A stretch of 64,000 bases of DNA from Actinoplanes solisilvae (GCF_003999975.1 NZ_RJAC01000028.1:1-64000); one strand, 5' to 3'; shown: positions 16,397 to 25,618, counted from the stretch's first letter. The notes: generated by a model not told the origin, from the letters alone. Numbers and translations: made by a program.

Positions 16397-17299
16397 TCAG
16401 CGGCCCCAGGCCGGGTCGACGGCGGCGGTCAGCAGGGGCAGGAAGCGGGTCACCGCGGCGGACCGGGAGCGACCGGCGAGGGTGGCCGCGTAGATGCGGC
16501 GAATCGGCTCGTCGTCGCGGTGCAGACGCAGCAGGGCGACGTCGGCGGGGGTGCTGCGGATGGCCAGCGCGGGAACAAGGGCCACCCCCAGACCGGCGGC
16601 CACGCAGCCGAGCTTGCCGGTCCAGTCGGCGGCGACGATGTCGATACGGGGCTGAAAACCCGACGGGAGGCTCGCTCGCAGAAGCGTCCGCTCGGCGTCG
16701 GCCGATCCGGCGATGAACGCGTCGGCCGCCAGTTCGGCCAGGCGCACGGTGCGGCGCCGGGCCAGCCGGTGATCGCGGGCGACGGCCACGAGCAGGCGTT
16801 CGTCGAGCAGGCGGTGCGGGGCGAAGCGCGCCGGGTCGATCGGCCCGGTCGGCGACTCGCTCACCACGGCCACGTCGACCGTCCCGGCGGCGAGACGCTC
16901 CAGCAGGGTGGGGGTCAGGCCTTCGACCAGATCCAGGGCCACTTCGGGGTACGTGTCCCGGAAGCGCGCCAGCGCACGCGGAACGAGCGCGGCCACGGCC
17001 GTGGGGAAGGCGCCGACCCGCAGCCGTCCGGCGTTCAGGACGCGCAGGTCGTCGACGTCGCGCCGAGCGGTGTCGAGGCGGTCGAGGATGGCGTCGGCGT
17101 GTGGCAGCAGGGCGCGGCCCTCCTCGGTGAGTGACACGCCACGGGGGAGCCGGTCGAAGACGCGGGTGCCCAGCTCGGATTCCAGCGCGGCGATCTGGCG
17201 GGAGACCGCCGATTGGGTGAACCGCAGACGCCGGGCGGCCGCGGTGATCGAACCGAGGTGGGCGACCGTGCGGAACACGCTCAGCAGGACGGTATCCAT
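16397..17299 (-). CDS. LysR-family transcriptional regulator
   Basis: 300 residues from ATG 17299 (a TTG at 17308 would add three). The N-terminal helix-turn-helix ('GSITAAARRLRFTQSAVSRQ', 'LEGELGT'-like 'LESELGTRVFDR') and the C-terminal effector-binding domain are complete. It is divergent from the RidA-family gene (71 bp apart), the usual arrangement for a LysR regulator and its target. Confidence 0.93.
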   Translation of the reverse strand: MDTVLLSVFRTVAHLGSITAAARRLRFTQSAVSRQIAALESELGTRVFDRLPRGVSLTEEGRALLPHADAILDRLDTARRDVDDLRVLNAGRLRVGAFPTAVAALVPRALARFRDTYPEVALDLVEGLTPTLLERLAAGTVDVAVVSESPTGPIDPARFAPHRLLDERLLVAVARDHRLARRRTVRLAELAADAFIAGSADAERTLLRASLPSGFQPRIDIVAADWTGKLGCVAAGLGVALVPALAIRSTPADVALLRLHRDDEPIRRIYAATLAGRSRSAAVTRFLPLLTAAVDPAWGR

Positions 17300-17370
17300 G
17301 ATGTTCAAGCATGGCAGCTATGCCGGACATTCGCTGGTGGCATGGCGGGGAGCGGGCTTAGCGTCGCGGC

Positions 17371-17784
17371 ATGGTGAAGATGGTTCTGGACAACCCCGCG
17401 TCCGTCGCCGCGCCGTTCGGCGATCGGTTCGCTCACGTGGCGCGGGTCGAGCTGGCCGGCGGCGCGTTGTTGCAGCTCTCCGGGCAGGTCGCGGTGGACG
17501 ACGAGGGAGCTGTGGTCGCCCCCGGGGACGCGGGCGCACAGGCCGAGCGGATCTTCGAGATCGTCGGCGGGCTGCTCGCGGCGCACGGGGCGAGCCTGGC
17601 CGGCGTGCTGTTCATCCGCACGTTCATGACGGACCTGGGGGACCTGCCGGCCTATGCGGCGGTGCGGGGCCGGCTCTTCCCGGCGGCGGGCAAGAAACCG
17701 CCGGCCAGTACGACGGTGGAAGTGAGCCGTCTGTTTCTGCCGGGCGCCGTGCTCGAGATAGAGGTGACAGCGATCGCCGGCTGA
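17371..17784 (+). CDS. RidA/YjgF-family protein
   Basis: 137 residues with the RidA core: 'LLQLSGQVAVDDEGAVVAPG', 'AERIFEIVGGLLAAHGASL' and 'FPAAGKKPPASTTVEVSRL'. RidA proteins hydrolyse reactive enamine/imine intermediates from PLP enzymes; some relatives have other roles. The substrate-orienting Arg of true RidA ('xxRAxxxV') appears as 'PPASTTVEV', so strict RidA activity is uncertain. It is divergent from the LysR regulator and converges on selB. Confidence 0.85.
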   Translation: MVKMVLDNPASVAAPFGDRFAHVARVELAGGALLQLSGQVAVDDEGAVVAPGDAGAQAERIFEIVGGLLAAHGASLAGVLFIRTFMTDLGDLPAYAAVRGRLFPAAGKKPPASTTVEVSRLFLPGAVLEIEVTAIAG

Positions 17785-17852
17785 CGACGCGGGCGGGGGC
17801 GGAAACGCAGGGGTGAGAAGGCGGGGGCGGGAAGGAGGGTGGGAGCGGTCGG

Positions 17853-19595
17853 TCAGCGGGTTCGGCGGCGGTCGTCGGGGAGGCGTTCGGTCAGGGCTCG
17901 GCGGTCCAGCAGTTCGAGGAGCGGCACGGCCACCCGGCGGGTGGTGTCGAGGGCGCGCCGGGCCTCGCTCAGGGTGAAGGGCTGCGGCAGGCCGGCGAGG
18001 ACCCGGGCGGCTTCGTCGGCCGCGCCCGCCGCGAGCACGACCTGGGGTGTCAACTGCAGGACCAGGCCGGTGCGGGCGGCCGCGGCCAGTTGGCGGGGGC
18101 CGAGGCCCAGCGCGGCGAGGTTGTTGGCCTCGGGCGCGGCGAACGGGCCCAGACCGTCGAAGGCCTTCTTGACCAGGGCGACCAACTCGTCGGGTGGGCC
18201 CGACGACGACGCGGTCACCCGGCCGCCGCGGGTGGTGAGCGGGGGCCGGATCAGCGCGGTCACGAGCGCGCGGTCGGGCAGGCCCAGGCGGTGGCGCAAC
18301 GCGTCGAGCGGCATGCCGGGCTCGAGGGGGTGCTGCCTCAGATAGGCGGTGACCTCTTCGGGCAGGCGCTCGCCGAGGGCGGCCCAGTGCGCCGGGTCGG
18401 CATACCAGTCACCCGCGACAGGAGAGTGCATGGTGGTCAGTGCGACGCCCATCGCGGTCAGGTCGTGTGCTCGCGTCAGAAGCCGCCGGGAAAGCTCGGA
18501 CGCCAGGTCAGGACGGCCGTCCAAAGTGGTCAGGACCGAGGCTCGGGCGGCTGCGGCGCCGCGTCGCTGGAGGCCGGGCGGGGCCACGTCGAGCACGGTG
18601 ACGCCGCCGGCCACGTGGTGCAGGCCGGGGTCGCGCAGCAGGGCGCGGTCGCCGATGCGCAGGGGCAGCGGGCGGGCGAGGCGGAGGCGGGCCGTGTCGG
18701 CGCCGAGCGGGCGGACGCGGACCGGGACGGCGGCGGAACCGGCGTGCAGGGTCATGGTGGCGGGCAGGGCGGTCACAGGGTCGCCGTGGAGGCGTACGTC
18801 GATCAGGTCGGTCGGGCGGAACCGGCCCGGGGTCAGCAGGGCGTCGCCGCGGCCGACGTCGTCGCGGGTGGTGCCGCGCAGGTTGACGGCCACGCGGGCG
18901 ACGGCGGTCACCGAGTCGGCCGGCTCACCCAGGCTCTGCAGGCCACGAATCCGTACGGTGGTGTCGCCCAGGGTCAGCTCGTCGCCCGTGCGCAGGGTGC
19001 CGGCGCCGAGCGTGCCGGTGACGACGGTACCGGCGCCCTTCACGGTGAAGGCGCGATCGATCCAAAGCCGTACGGGAGTGTCTGTCGAGGGGTCGGGAAG
19101 CTCGGCCACCAGCGATTCCAGAGCGGCGCGCAGATCGCCGAGGCCGGCGCCGGTCAGGCCGCTGACGGCGACGGCCGGCACCCGGCCGAGTGAGGTCGCG
19201 GCGATCTCGGCCAGCGCCTGGACGGTCGCGGGACCGGGGTCGGCGAGATCGCTGCGGGTCACGACGAGCAGACCATGGCGTACGTCGAGGGCCGCCAGCG
19301 CCGCGAGGTGCTCGGCTGACTGGGGCATCCATCCCTCGTCGGCCGCCACGACGACGATCGCGGCGGGCACCGGGCCGATGCCGGCCAGCATGTTCGGTAC
19401 GAAGCGCTCGTGGCCGGGGACGTCGACGAACGCGACCGTCGCGCCCGAGCCGAGGGTCGTCCACGCGAAGCCGAGGTCGATCGTCATGCCCCGGCGGCGT
19501 TCCTCGGCCCACCGGTCGGGCTCCATGCCGGTGAGCGCCCGCACCAGGGTCGATTTACCGTGGTCGACGTGGCCCGCCGTGGCCAGCACGTGCAT
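17853..19595 (-). CDS. selB: Selenocysteine-specific elongation factor
   Basis: Delivers Sec-tRNA to ribosomes stalled at a UGA with a SECIS hairpin. 580 residues from ATG 19595. GTPase motifs: 'AGHVDHGKST' (P-loop), 'DVPGHERF' (G3) and 'TRSD' (G4). EF-Tu-like domains 2 and 3 follow ('VKGAGTVVTGTLGAGTL'), and the C-terminal ~200 residues are the winged-helix repeats that read the SECIS loop. Only 2 bp separate it from the selA stop, so the two form an operon. It is about 12 kb from its probable client, fdhA. Confidence 0.95.
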   Translation of the reverse strand: MHVLATAGHVDHGKSTLVRALTGMEPDRWAEERRRGMTIDLGFAWTTLGSGATVAFVDVPGHERFVPNMLAGIGPVPAAIVVVAADEGWMPQSAEHLAALAALDVRHGLLVVTRSDLADPGPATVQALAEIAATSLGRVPAVAVSGLTGAGLGDLRAALESLVAELPDPSTDTPVRLWIDRAFTVKGAGTVVTGTLGAGTLRTGDELTLGDTTVRIRGLQSLGEPADSVTAVARVAVNLRGTTRDDVGRGDALLTPGRFRPTDLIDVRLHGDPVTALPATMTLHAGSAAVPVRVRPLGADTARLRLARPLPLRIGDRALLRDPGLHHVAGGVTVLDVAPPGLQRRGAAAARASVLTTLDGRPDLASELSRRLLTRAHDLTAMGVALTTMHSPVAGDWYADPAHWAALGERLPEEVTAYLRQHPLEPGMPLDALRHRLGLPDRALVTALIRPPLTTRGGRVTASSSGPPDELVALVKKAFDGLGPFAAPEANNLAALGLGPRQLAAAARTGLVLQLTPQVVLAAGAADEAARVLAGLPQPFTLSEARRALDTTRRVAVPLLELLDRRALTERLPDDRRRTR

Positions 19596-19597
19596 GG

Positions 19598-20893
19598 TCA
19601 GCCGGCCTGGGACGCGGCGAGGACGACCGTTTCGATCAGCGCCTGGTCGGACTCGGCCGGGACGCAGCGCAGGTCGAGCAGCAGGCGGCCCCGCTCGACC
19701 CGGCCGACCACGGGCACGGGCGCGGTGCGAAGCAGGGCCCCGTACGCCGGAGGCAGCGAGAGGGACCACGACGGGAGGGTGAGCTCCGGGGCCCCGCCGC
19801 CGCCGACGACCGCGGGGGACTCGACCAGGTCGGACTCGACGCCGGCCGCGGTCAGGACTGCCTGCACCCGGGCTGTGCGCGCCCGCAACGTCTCGGGGTC
19901 GCAGTGGAGCGCCTGCCACGTCGGCGTCGCAGGGCCGGTGATGGTGGCCTGGAGGGCGGCGAGGGTCAGCTTGTCGACGCGCAGCGCGCGGGCCAGGGGA
20001 TGTCGCCGCAGCCGTTCGATCAGGGCGGCGTCGCCCAGCAGCAGGCCCGCCTGAGGTCCGCCGAGGAGTTTGTCACCGCTGGCGATCACCAGGGAGGCGC
20101 CCTCGGCCAGGGTGGTGGCGGCGTCGGGCTCGTCGGGCAGCAACGGGTCGGGGTGCAGCAGACCCGAGCCGATGTCGGCGACCACCGGCGGCCCCAGAGC
20201 GGCGAGCTCGGGGACGGCGGCCGCGCTGGTGAAGCCGCGGACGACGAAGTTCGACGGGTGCACCTTGAGGATGAAGCCGGTCGAGGGGCCGATGGCGCGT
20301 TCGTAGTCGGCCGGGGACGTGCGGTTGGTCGTGCCCACCTCGCGAAGGCGGGCGCCGGTCGACTCGAGCAGGTCGGGCAGGCGGAAGCCGTCACCGATCT
20401 CGACCATCTCGCCGCGGCTCACGATGATCTCGCGGCCGCCGCCGGCCAGAGCGGTCGCCGCCAGCACCAGCGCGGCGGCACCGTTGTTGACCACGTGGAC
20501 GTCGCCGGCCGTGGGGATCGCCTGGTGCAGCGCGGCCAGGGCGGTGCGGCCCCGCTTGGCGCGCCGGCCGGTGGTGAGGTCGAGCTCGACGTCGGTGTGG
20601 CCGGTGGCGGCGAGAACCGCCTCGCGGGCGGCGGGGGAGAGAGCGGCGCGGCCCAGGTTGGTGTGCAGGACGACGCCGGTCGCGTTCAGCACCGGGCGGG
20701 GGCCCGCGGGCAGCGCGGCCAGGGCGGCGTCGATCACCTCGTCGGGTTCGAGCTCGCCGGATCGTACGCGGTCGAGGGTCTGCACCACCGCGGCCTTGAC
20801 GGCGGCCCGGCCCGAGTGGACGAAGGCCGGGGCCAGGCGAGGGTCGGCCAGGACCACGTCGGTGCGGGGCACGTTGCGCCGGGGATCCACCAC
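19598..20893 (-). CDS. selA: L-seryl-tRNA(Sec) selenium transferase
   Basis: A PLP enzyme that converts seryl-tRNA-Sec to selenocysteinyl-tRNA-Sec using selenophosphate. 431 residues from GTG 20893, with a GGGAGG ribosome-binding site upstream. Features include 'LNATGVVLHTNLGRA', 'VVNNGAAALVLA' and the PLP lysine K275 in 'ASGDKLLGGPQ'. Together with selB, selD and selC this completes the bacterial Sec pathway inside 19 kb. It is divergent from a SARP-like regulator. Confidence 0.95.
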   Translation of the reverse strand: MVDPRRNVPRTDVVLADPRLAPAFVHSGRAAVKAAVVQTLDRVRSGELEPDEVIDAALAALPAGPRPVLNATGVVLHTNLGRAALSPAAREAVLAATGHTDVELDLTTGRRAKRGRTALAALHQAIPTAGDVHVVNNGAAALVLAATALAGGGREIIVSRGEMVEIGDGFRLPDLLESTGARLREVGTTNRTSPADYERAIGPSTGFILKVHPSNFVVRGFTSAAAVPELAALGPPVVADIGSGLLHPDPLLPDEPDAATTLAEGASLVIASGDKLLGGPQAGLLLGDAALIERLRRHPLARALRVDKLTLAALQATITGPATPTWQALHCDPETLRARTARVQAVLTAAGVESDLVESPAVVGGGGAPELTLPSWSLSLPPAYGALLRTAPVPVVGRVERGRLLLDLRCVPAESDQALIETVVLAASQAG

Positions 20894-20912
20894 GCTGTCC
20901 GTCCTCCCTCGC

Positions 20913-20957
20913 TGTCGGTTGCTTCTGCTGTCGGTCGCTGCCGCTTGTCGGTCGCTG
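20913..20957. repeat. Three direct TGTCGGTyGCT repeats between selA and the SARP gene
   Basis: TGTCGGTTGCT at 20913 and TGTCGGTCGCTG at 20929 and 20946 recur at 16- and 17-base steps in the divergent promoter region. Direct heptamer-like repeats in front of a SARP gene suggest regulator sites, although SARP sites usually step by 11 or 22 bases. A simple slippage repeat is the alternative. Confidence 0.45.
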
Positions 20958-20992
20958 CCGAGAAAGTTACCCGCCCGGACCGGCCCGGGACC

Positions 20993-21007
20993 CGTGAGAA
21001 ACTCACG
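20993..21007. promoter_or_regulatory. Inverted repeat in the selA/SARP divergent promoter region
   Basis: CGTGAG, AAA, CTCACG forms a perfect 6-bp inverted repeat 58 bp before the SARP start at 21065, followed by an A-rich stretch. It is too short for a terminator and is well placed for an operator controlling the SARP gene, selA, or both. Confidence 0.4.
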
Positions 21008-21064
21008 AAAACCTTGTGAAAAATGCACTGTTCCGCCGCGAAGCCGCTGGCCAGAATGGTGAGC

Positions 21065-23836
21065 ATGAACGTCGAGGTGGGTCTGCTGGGACCGGTCGAG
21101 CTGCGGCTCGACGGTCACCCGGCCGCGCTGTCCGGCGCGCCGCAGCGGGTCCTGCTCGCCCGCCTCGCGCTCGCCGAGGGGCGGGTGGTGCCCACCGGCG
21201 ATCTGATCGAGACACTGTGGGGTGCCGAGCCGCCCGACAACGCGGTGGGCAACCTCCACAGTTATGTCTCCCGGCTGCGGCGGCACACGGGCAGCGAGGC
21301 GATTCGACGCGAGCCCGGCGGCTACCGTCTCGACCTGCCGGCCGAGGCCGTCGACACCGGCCGCGTCGAGCGGCTGGCCGGGGCGGCCAAGGGCAGCCAT
21401 CCGGCCGAGGCGGCGGCCATCCTCACCGAGGCGCTCGCCGTCTGGCGGGGCGACCCGCTGGCCGACGTGGCCGACCGGCTCGCGTTCGCGCCCGACGTCG
21501 CGCGGCTCACCGAGTGGCGGCTCCACCTGCGTGAGGAGTGCCTCGGGCAACGGCTCGAGGCGGGCCAGGCGGCCGAGGCGCTGCCCGAGATCGAGGCGCT
21601 GGCCACCGCCGAGCCGATGCGCGAGCGGGCCTGCCTGCTCCTCATGCGCGCCCTGCACCAGACCGGGCGCACCGCCGAGGCGCTCGCGGCGGCCCGTGCG
21701 TTCCGCGAGCGCGTCGTCGACGGGCACGGCGTCGACCCGTCGCCCGCCCTCGACGAGCTGCGCCAACGCATCCTGACCGACGACCCGGGCCTGCGCTCGG
21801 ACGCGCCGCCACCGCCGCGGCGCCGGGCCGACCGGTTCTTCGGGCGAACCGAAGAGATGGCAGCCCTGCGCGCCGCGCTCGCCCAGGGACGGGTGACCAC
21901 GCTGGTCGGGCCGGGCGGCGTGGGCAAGACACGGCTGGTGAGCGAGATCCTCACGGGTGACGAGCTGCTGGTCGAGCTGGCCGAGCGCTCCGTGCCCGAC
22001 GACGTCGCGGCGGCCGTCGCCGGGGCGCTCGGGCTGCGGGCGGCGCCGCGGGGCGGAGTGGTCGCGATCGCCGACCGGCTCGGCGGGTCCCCCGCGCTGC
22101 TGGTGCTCGACAACTGCGAACACCTGCTCGACGCCGTCCGGGCTCTGGTCGACGAGATCGTGCTGCGCTGTCCCCGCGTGCGGGTGCTCGCCACCTCGCG
22201 GCAGCGGCTCGGAGTCGCGGGCGAACGGGTGCTGCGGCTTGGCCCGCTGCCCGAAGACGATCGGGTTGCGCTGTTCTGCGACCGGGCCGCGTTGCTGCGT
22301 GCTGACTTCGCGGGCGACACCCGCACGCGCGAGCTGGCGGCCGAGGTCTGCGGCCTGGTCGACGGGCTGCCCCTCGCGGTCGAGCTGGCGGCGCGGCGCG
22401 AGGCGGTGTTCGGGTTGGCCCATCTGCGCGACCGCCTCAGCGCGGGGCTGCAGGTGCTCGATCCGGCGCGGGGCGGTGACCGGGCGACGGCGGTGGCCGC
22501 GACGGTCGAGTGGTCCTACCGGCTGCTCGACCCGGCGGCCCAGCGGCTGCTCGACCGGCTCTCCGTGTGCAGGGGCGGGTTCGGCGTCGACGCGCTGCCC
22601 TATTTCGACGCGGGCGAGGCCCTGCTGGCCGAGCTGGTCGACGCCTCGCTGATCACGGGCGACGTCACGGCCGGCCCCCCGCGCTACCGGCTGCTCGAGA
22701 CCGTGCGGCACGTCGGGCTCGCCCACCTGAGCGCCGACGACGAGCGCGAGGCCCGAGACGCGCACGCCCGGTGGATGCTCGCCTTCGTCACCGACCTGCT
22801 GAGCCGTCAGCGCTTCCGCAACCCGCACACCACTCCGGCCCTGCGCCGCGAGATGGCCAACCTGCAGGCAGCCCTGGCCTGGAACGGGGGCGCGCGACTG
22901 GCGGCGTGGACCGCCACCGCGGCCTCGGACGCGCCCGACCCCGGCCTGACCGCGCAACTCGTCGGCTTCGCGCCGGCGAGCGTGAACACCGAGGACGACG
23001 CGCTGCGGGCGCTGGCGGCCGGCACGGGGGAGTGGCTCAACGGGCGGCTCGGCGTGGCGGCCCGCCTGCTGAGCGCGGCTGTCGACCGGCTGCCACCGGG
23101 CCATCCGCTGGGCGGGGCGGCGCTGCTGATGCGCATCTCCAACTCGATGTTCGAGGGCCGCGCCGACCGCGTACGGGAAGACGCGCTGAGACTGCGGGAC
23201 GACCTCACCGCTGCGGGGTGGACGCGCGCGACCGGGCTGTGCTGCGCGGCCCTGATGGACGCCTACGGCGGGGATCCCGACGCGGGGCTGCGCTGGCTGG
23301 AGACGTACGCGGAAGATCTCAACGCCGACCCGATGGATGGGTTCGTGCCGTTCACGCGCGGGGAGTTGCTCGCCGGCAGCGATCCCGAGGCGGCGCTGGC
23401 CTGCTACGACGAGTCGCTGCGGCGCACCGAGCGGGCGGGGCTGGGCTACACGGCGAACATCGCGCGGGTGGGTCGCGCGGCGGTGCTGATCCGCACCGGG
23501 CGGCACGACGAGGCGATCGAGGCGTGCCGCGAGACGATTGTGCGCGTGCGGGCGGCGGGCATGACGGCGCAGCTCTGGACGATGCTGCGGCTGGTGGCCG
23601 AGCTGCTGGGCGACCTCGGCGACGCGACCGCGGCCGCGCTTCTCGTGGCGGCGGCCGACGACGACCCGTACGCGCCGGCGGTCATGGGTCTTGATCGTGA
23701 CCGGCTGGCGCGGCTGCGGCTGGACGCGGCCGAACTGCCGCCGAAGCCCGACGACGTGGCCGGCTACGCGCTGACGCTGCTGGCAAGCCACGGGCAAGGG
23801 GGTGGCAAGCGGGCGCCCGCAGAGTCGAGGGCATGA
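21065..23836 (+). CDS. SARP/AfsR-like regulator with NB-ARC ATPase domain
   Basis: 923 residues from ATG 21065 (ATG 21056 also in frame). The order is an OmpR-type winged helix (about 1-90), bacterial transcriptional activation domain (about 95-240), an NTPase with P-loop 'GPGGVGKTRL' near residue 282 and 'LLVLDNCEHLLDAV', then a long helical C-terminus with TPR-like character. This is the AfsR-type layout found in regulators of secondary metabolism and development. No biosynthetic cluster is adjacent. The stop overlaps the methyltransferase start by 4 bp, so that gene is coupled to it. Confidence 0.92.
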   Translation: MNVEVGLLGPVELRLDGHPAALSGAPQRVLLARLALAEGRVVPTGDLIETLWGAEPPDNAVGNLHSYVSRLRRHTGSEAIRREPGGYRLDLPAEAVDTGRVERLAGAAKGSHPAEAAAILTEALAVWRGDPLADVADRLAFAPDVARLTEWRLHLREECLGQRLEAGQAAEALPEIEALATAEPMRERACLLLMRALHQTGRTAEALAAARAFRERVVDGHGVDPSPALDELRQRILTDDPGLRSDAPPPPRRRADRFFGRTEEMAALRAALAQGRVTTLVGPGGVGKTRLVSEILTGDELLVELAERSVPDDVAAAVAGALGLRAAPRGGVVAIADRLGGSPALLVLDNCEHLLDAVRALVDEIVLRCPRVRVLATSRQRLGVAGERVLRLGPLPEDDRVALFCDRAALLRADFAGDTRTRELAAEVCGLVDGLPLAVELAARREAVFGLAHLRDRLSAGLQVLDPARGGDRATAVAATVEWSYRLLDPAAQRLLDRLSVCRGGFGVDALPYFDAGEALLAELVDASLITGDVTAGPPRYRLLETVRHVGLAHLSADDEREARDAHARWMLAFVTDLLSRQRFRNPHTTPALRREMANLQAALAWNGGARLAAWTATAASDAPDPGLTAQLVGFAPASVNTEDDALRALAAGTGEWLNGRLGVAARLLSAAVDRLPPGHPLGGAALLMRISNSMFEGRADRVREDALRLRDDLTAAGWTRATGLCCAALMDAYGGDPDAGLRWLETYAEDLNADPMDGFVPFTRGELLAGSDPEAALACYDESLRRTERAGLGYTANIARVGRAAVLIRTGRHDEAIEACRETIVRVRAAGMTAQLWTMLRLVAELLGDLGDATAAALLVAAADDDPYAPAVMGLDRDRLARLRLDAAELPPKPDDVAGYALTLLASHGQGGGKRAPAESRA

Positions 23837-24924
23837 CTGACACCCAGATCGACGAGGCCCGTGTCGAGGCCTTCGCAGGACGACTCCTCTCCGACTTCGC
23901 CGGGGCCGGCACGACCGCGCTGACCGTGCTCGGCGACCGGCTCGGTCTCTACCGCGCGCTGACCGGCACGGGGCCGGTGACCGCGGCCAAACTCGCGGCC
24001 ACCACCGGGCTCCATCCGAGGCTGGTGACCGAGTGGCTGACCGCCCAGACCGTCTCGGGTCACCTGACCAGCGACGGCGAGACCTTCGAACTGCCCGTCG
24101 AGCACGCGCTCGCCCTGTCCGTGATCGATTCCCCGGCGTACATGATCGGGGGTGCCGAGATCATCGCCGGGTACTTCCTGACGATCGACCGGCTCGAGCA
24201 GGCCTTCCGGGGCGACGGCGGGCTGCCCTACGCCGACATGCCGGGCTGCCTGCACCACGGCATCGAGCGGTTCTTCCGTACGGCCTACGTCAACCACCTC
24301 GCCCAGACGTGGTTCCCGGCCGTTCCGGGGCTGGTCGAGAAGCTCCAGAACGGTGCGCGGGTCGCCGACGTCGGCTGCGGGCACGGCGTGGCCAGTCTGC
24401 TCATCGCCCAGACGTGGCCGCGGGCGAGCGTGACCGGGTTCGACGACCACGAGCCGTCGATCGCGGTGGCGCGGGCGAACGGGATCGAGGCCGGCGCCGA
24501 CGTGTCGTTCCTGGTCGCGGACGCGGCGGGCATCTCCGGGCACGGGCCGTTCGACGTGGTCGTGTTCTTCGACTCGCTGCACGACCTGGGCGACCCGCCG
24601 GCCGCGCTGCGCGACGCCTACGACTCGCTCACCGAGGGCGGGCTGGTGGTGGCGGTCGAACCGTGGTCGGCCGACGACTTCACCAGCGTGATCGGCAACC
24701 CGATCGCGCGGGCCAACTACAACGCGTCGACCGCGCTGTGCACGCCGGGCTCGTTGAGCCAGCCGGGGGCGTACGCGCTGGGCACCCAGGGCGGCCCGGC
24801 CAAACGGCTCGACCTGCTCGCCGGCGCCGGGTTCGCCGACCCGGTCGTGGCCGCCGACACCGGCTTCAACCTGGTGCTGGCCGCGACGAAGCGCACGACG
24901 AAGCGCACGACGACGAGCGAGTAA
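23833..24924 (+). CDS. SAM-dependent methyltransferase with N-terminal winged helix
   Basis: 363 residues. The N-terminal helix-turn-helix/dimerisation part ('LGLYRALTGTGPVTAAKLAA') and a Rossmann fold with motif I 'VADVGCGHGVASLLIA', 'GFDDHEPSIAVARA' and 'DVVVFFDSLHDLGDP' are clear. Related proteins methylate small molecules, although some are annotated as regulators. It is translationally coupled to the SARP-type gene. A Lys-Arg-Thr repeat ('KRTTKRTTT') ends the protein. Confidence 0.88.
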   Translation: MTDTQIDEARVEAFAGRLLSDFAGAGTTALTVLGDRLGLYRALTGTGPVTAAKLAATTGLHPRLVTEWLTAQTVSGHLTSDGETFELPVEHALALSVIDSPAYMIGGAEIIAGYFLTIDRLEQAFRGDGGLPYADMPGCLHHGIERFFRTAYVNHLAQTWFPAVPGLVEKLQNGARVADVGCGHGVASLLIAQTWPRASVTGFDDHEPSIAVARANGIEAGADVSFLVADAAGISGHGPFDVVVFFDSLHDLGDPPAALRDAYDSLTEGGLVVAVEPWSADDFTSVIGNPIARANYNASTALCTPGSLSQPGAYALGTQGGPAKRLDLLAGAGFADPVVAADTGFNLVLAATKRTTKRTTTSE

Positions 24925-24938
24925 AATCGGACGTATAG

Positions 24939-24963
24939 GGCGTGCCCTTCGGGGTACGCCTTT
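24939..24963 (+). terminator. TTCG-loop hairpin followed by TTT
   Basis: GGCGTGCCC pairs with GGGTACGCC (one G-T) around a TTCG tetraloop at 24948-24951, and TTT follows at 24961-24963. It lies 14 bp after the methyltransferase stop and ends only 4 bp before the next ATG, so it would either end the upstream transcript or sit in the 5' end of the hydrolase mRNA. Confidence 0.7.
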
Positions 24964-24967
24964 GCGT

Positions 24968-25618
24968 ATGGCCATCGTCACGACCGAGCGGCGTTTTCCG
25001 ACGGCGGGTCTGGAGCTGGACGGGGAGCTCACGCTGCCCGACGAGGCCACCGGCGTCGTGCTCTTCGCCCACGGCAGCGGCAGTTCCCGGCTGAGTCCGC
25101 GTAACCGCCTGGTCGCCGGCGCGCTCAACCGGCGCGGGCTCGGCACGCTGCTGGTCGACCTGCTCACGCCCGACGAGGAACTGAAGGACGCCCGCACCCG
25201 GGACATTCGTTTCGATGTCGGGCTGCTCGCCGACCGGCTCATCGGCCTGACTGACTGGCTGGCCGAGGACGACCGCACCGGGCGCCTGCCGGTCGGGCTC
25301 TTCGGCGCGAGCACCGGGGCGGCCGCCGCGCTGGTCTGTGCGGCGGCAAGGCCCTTCCCCGTACGGGCGGTGGTGTCGCGCGGCGGGCGGCCCGACCTCG
25401 CCGGGCCCGCGCTCATACAGGTCGAGGCGCCGACGCTGCTGCTGGTCGGCAGCGAGGACGGGCCCGTTCTGACCCTCAACGAGCAGGCCCGCAACGCCAT
25501 GACCGTGACCGCCGAGGTGCGGATCGTCGCGGGCGCCACGCATCTGTTCGAGGAGCCGGGCGCCCTCGACACGGTCGCCGAGGAGGCGGGCACGTGGTTC
25601 ACGACCCATCTGAACTGA
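24968..25618 (+). CDS. Dienelactone-hydrolase-like alpha/beta hydrolase
   Basis: 216 residues. Visible motifs are the oxyanion region 'LFAHGSGSS', the nucleophile elbow 'GLFGASTGAAAAL' (Ser in G-A-S-T-G), 'LLLVGSEDGPV' with an acidic residue, and 'VAGATHLFEEPGAL' with the catalytic His. Proteins like this are usually paired with phosphoribosyltransferase-like proteins in actinobacteria, as here (25-bp overlap). The substrate is unknown. The ATG has no clear ribosome-binding site because the TTCG hairpin ends 4 bp upstream. Confidence 0.85.
   Translation: MAIVTTERRFPTAGLELDGELTLPDEATGVVLFAHGSGSSRLSPRNRLVAGALNRRGLGTLLVDLLTPDEELKDARTRDIRFDVGLLADRLIGLTDWLAEDDRTGRLPVGLFGASTGAAAALVCAAARPFPVRAVVSRGGRPDLAGPALIQVEAPTLLLVGSEDGPVLTLNEQARNAMTVTAEVRIVAGATHLFEEPGALDTVAEEAGTWFTTHLN

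Noticed and set aside
19598..23797. A single 1399-codon minus-strand frame covering selA and the region opposite the SARP gene
   Set aside because: Only the part below 20893 encodes SelA; the rest is the complement of the SARP-type gene.
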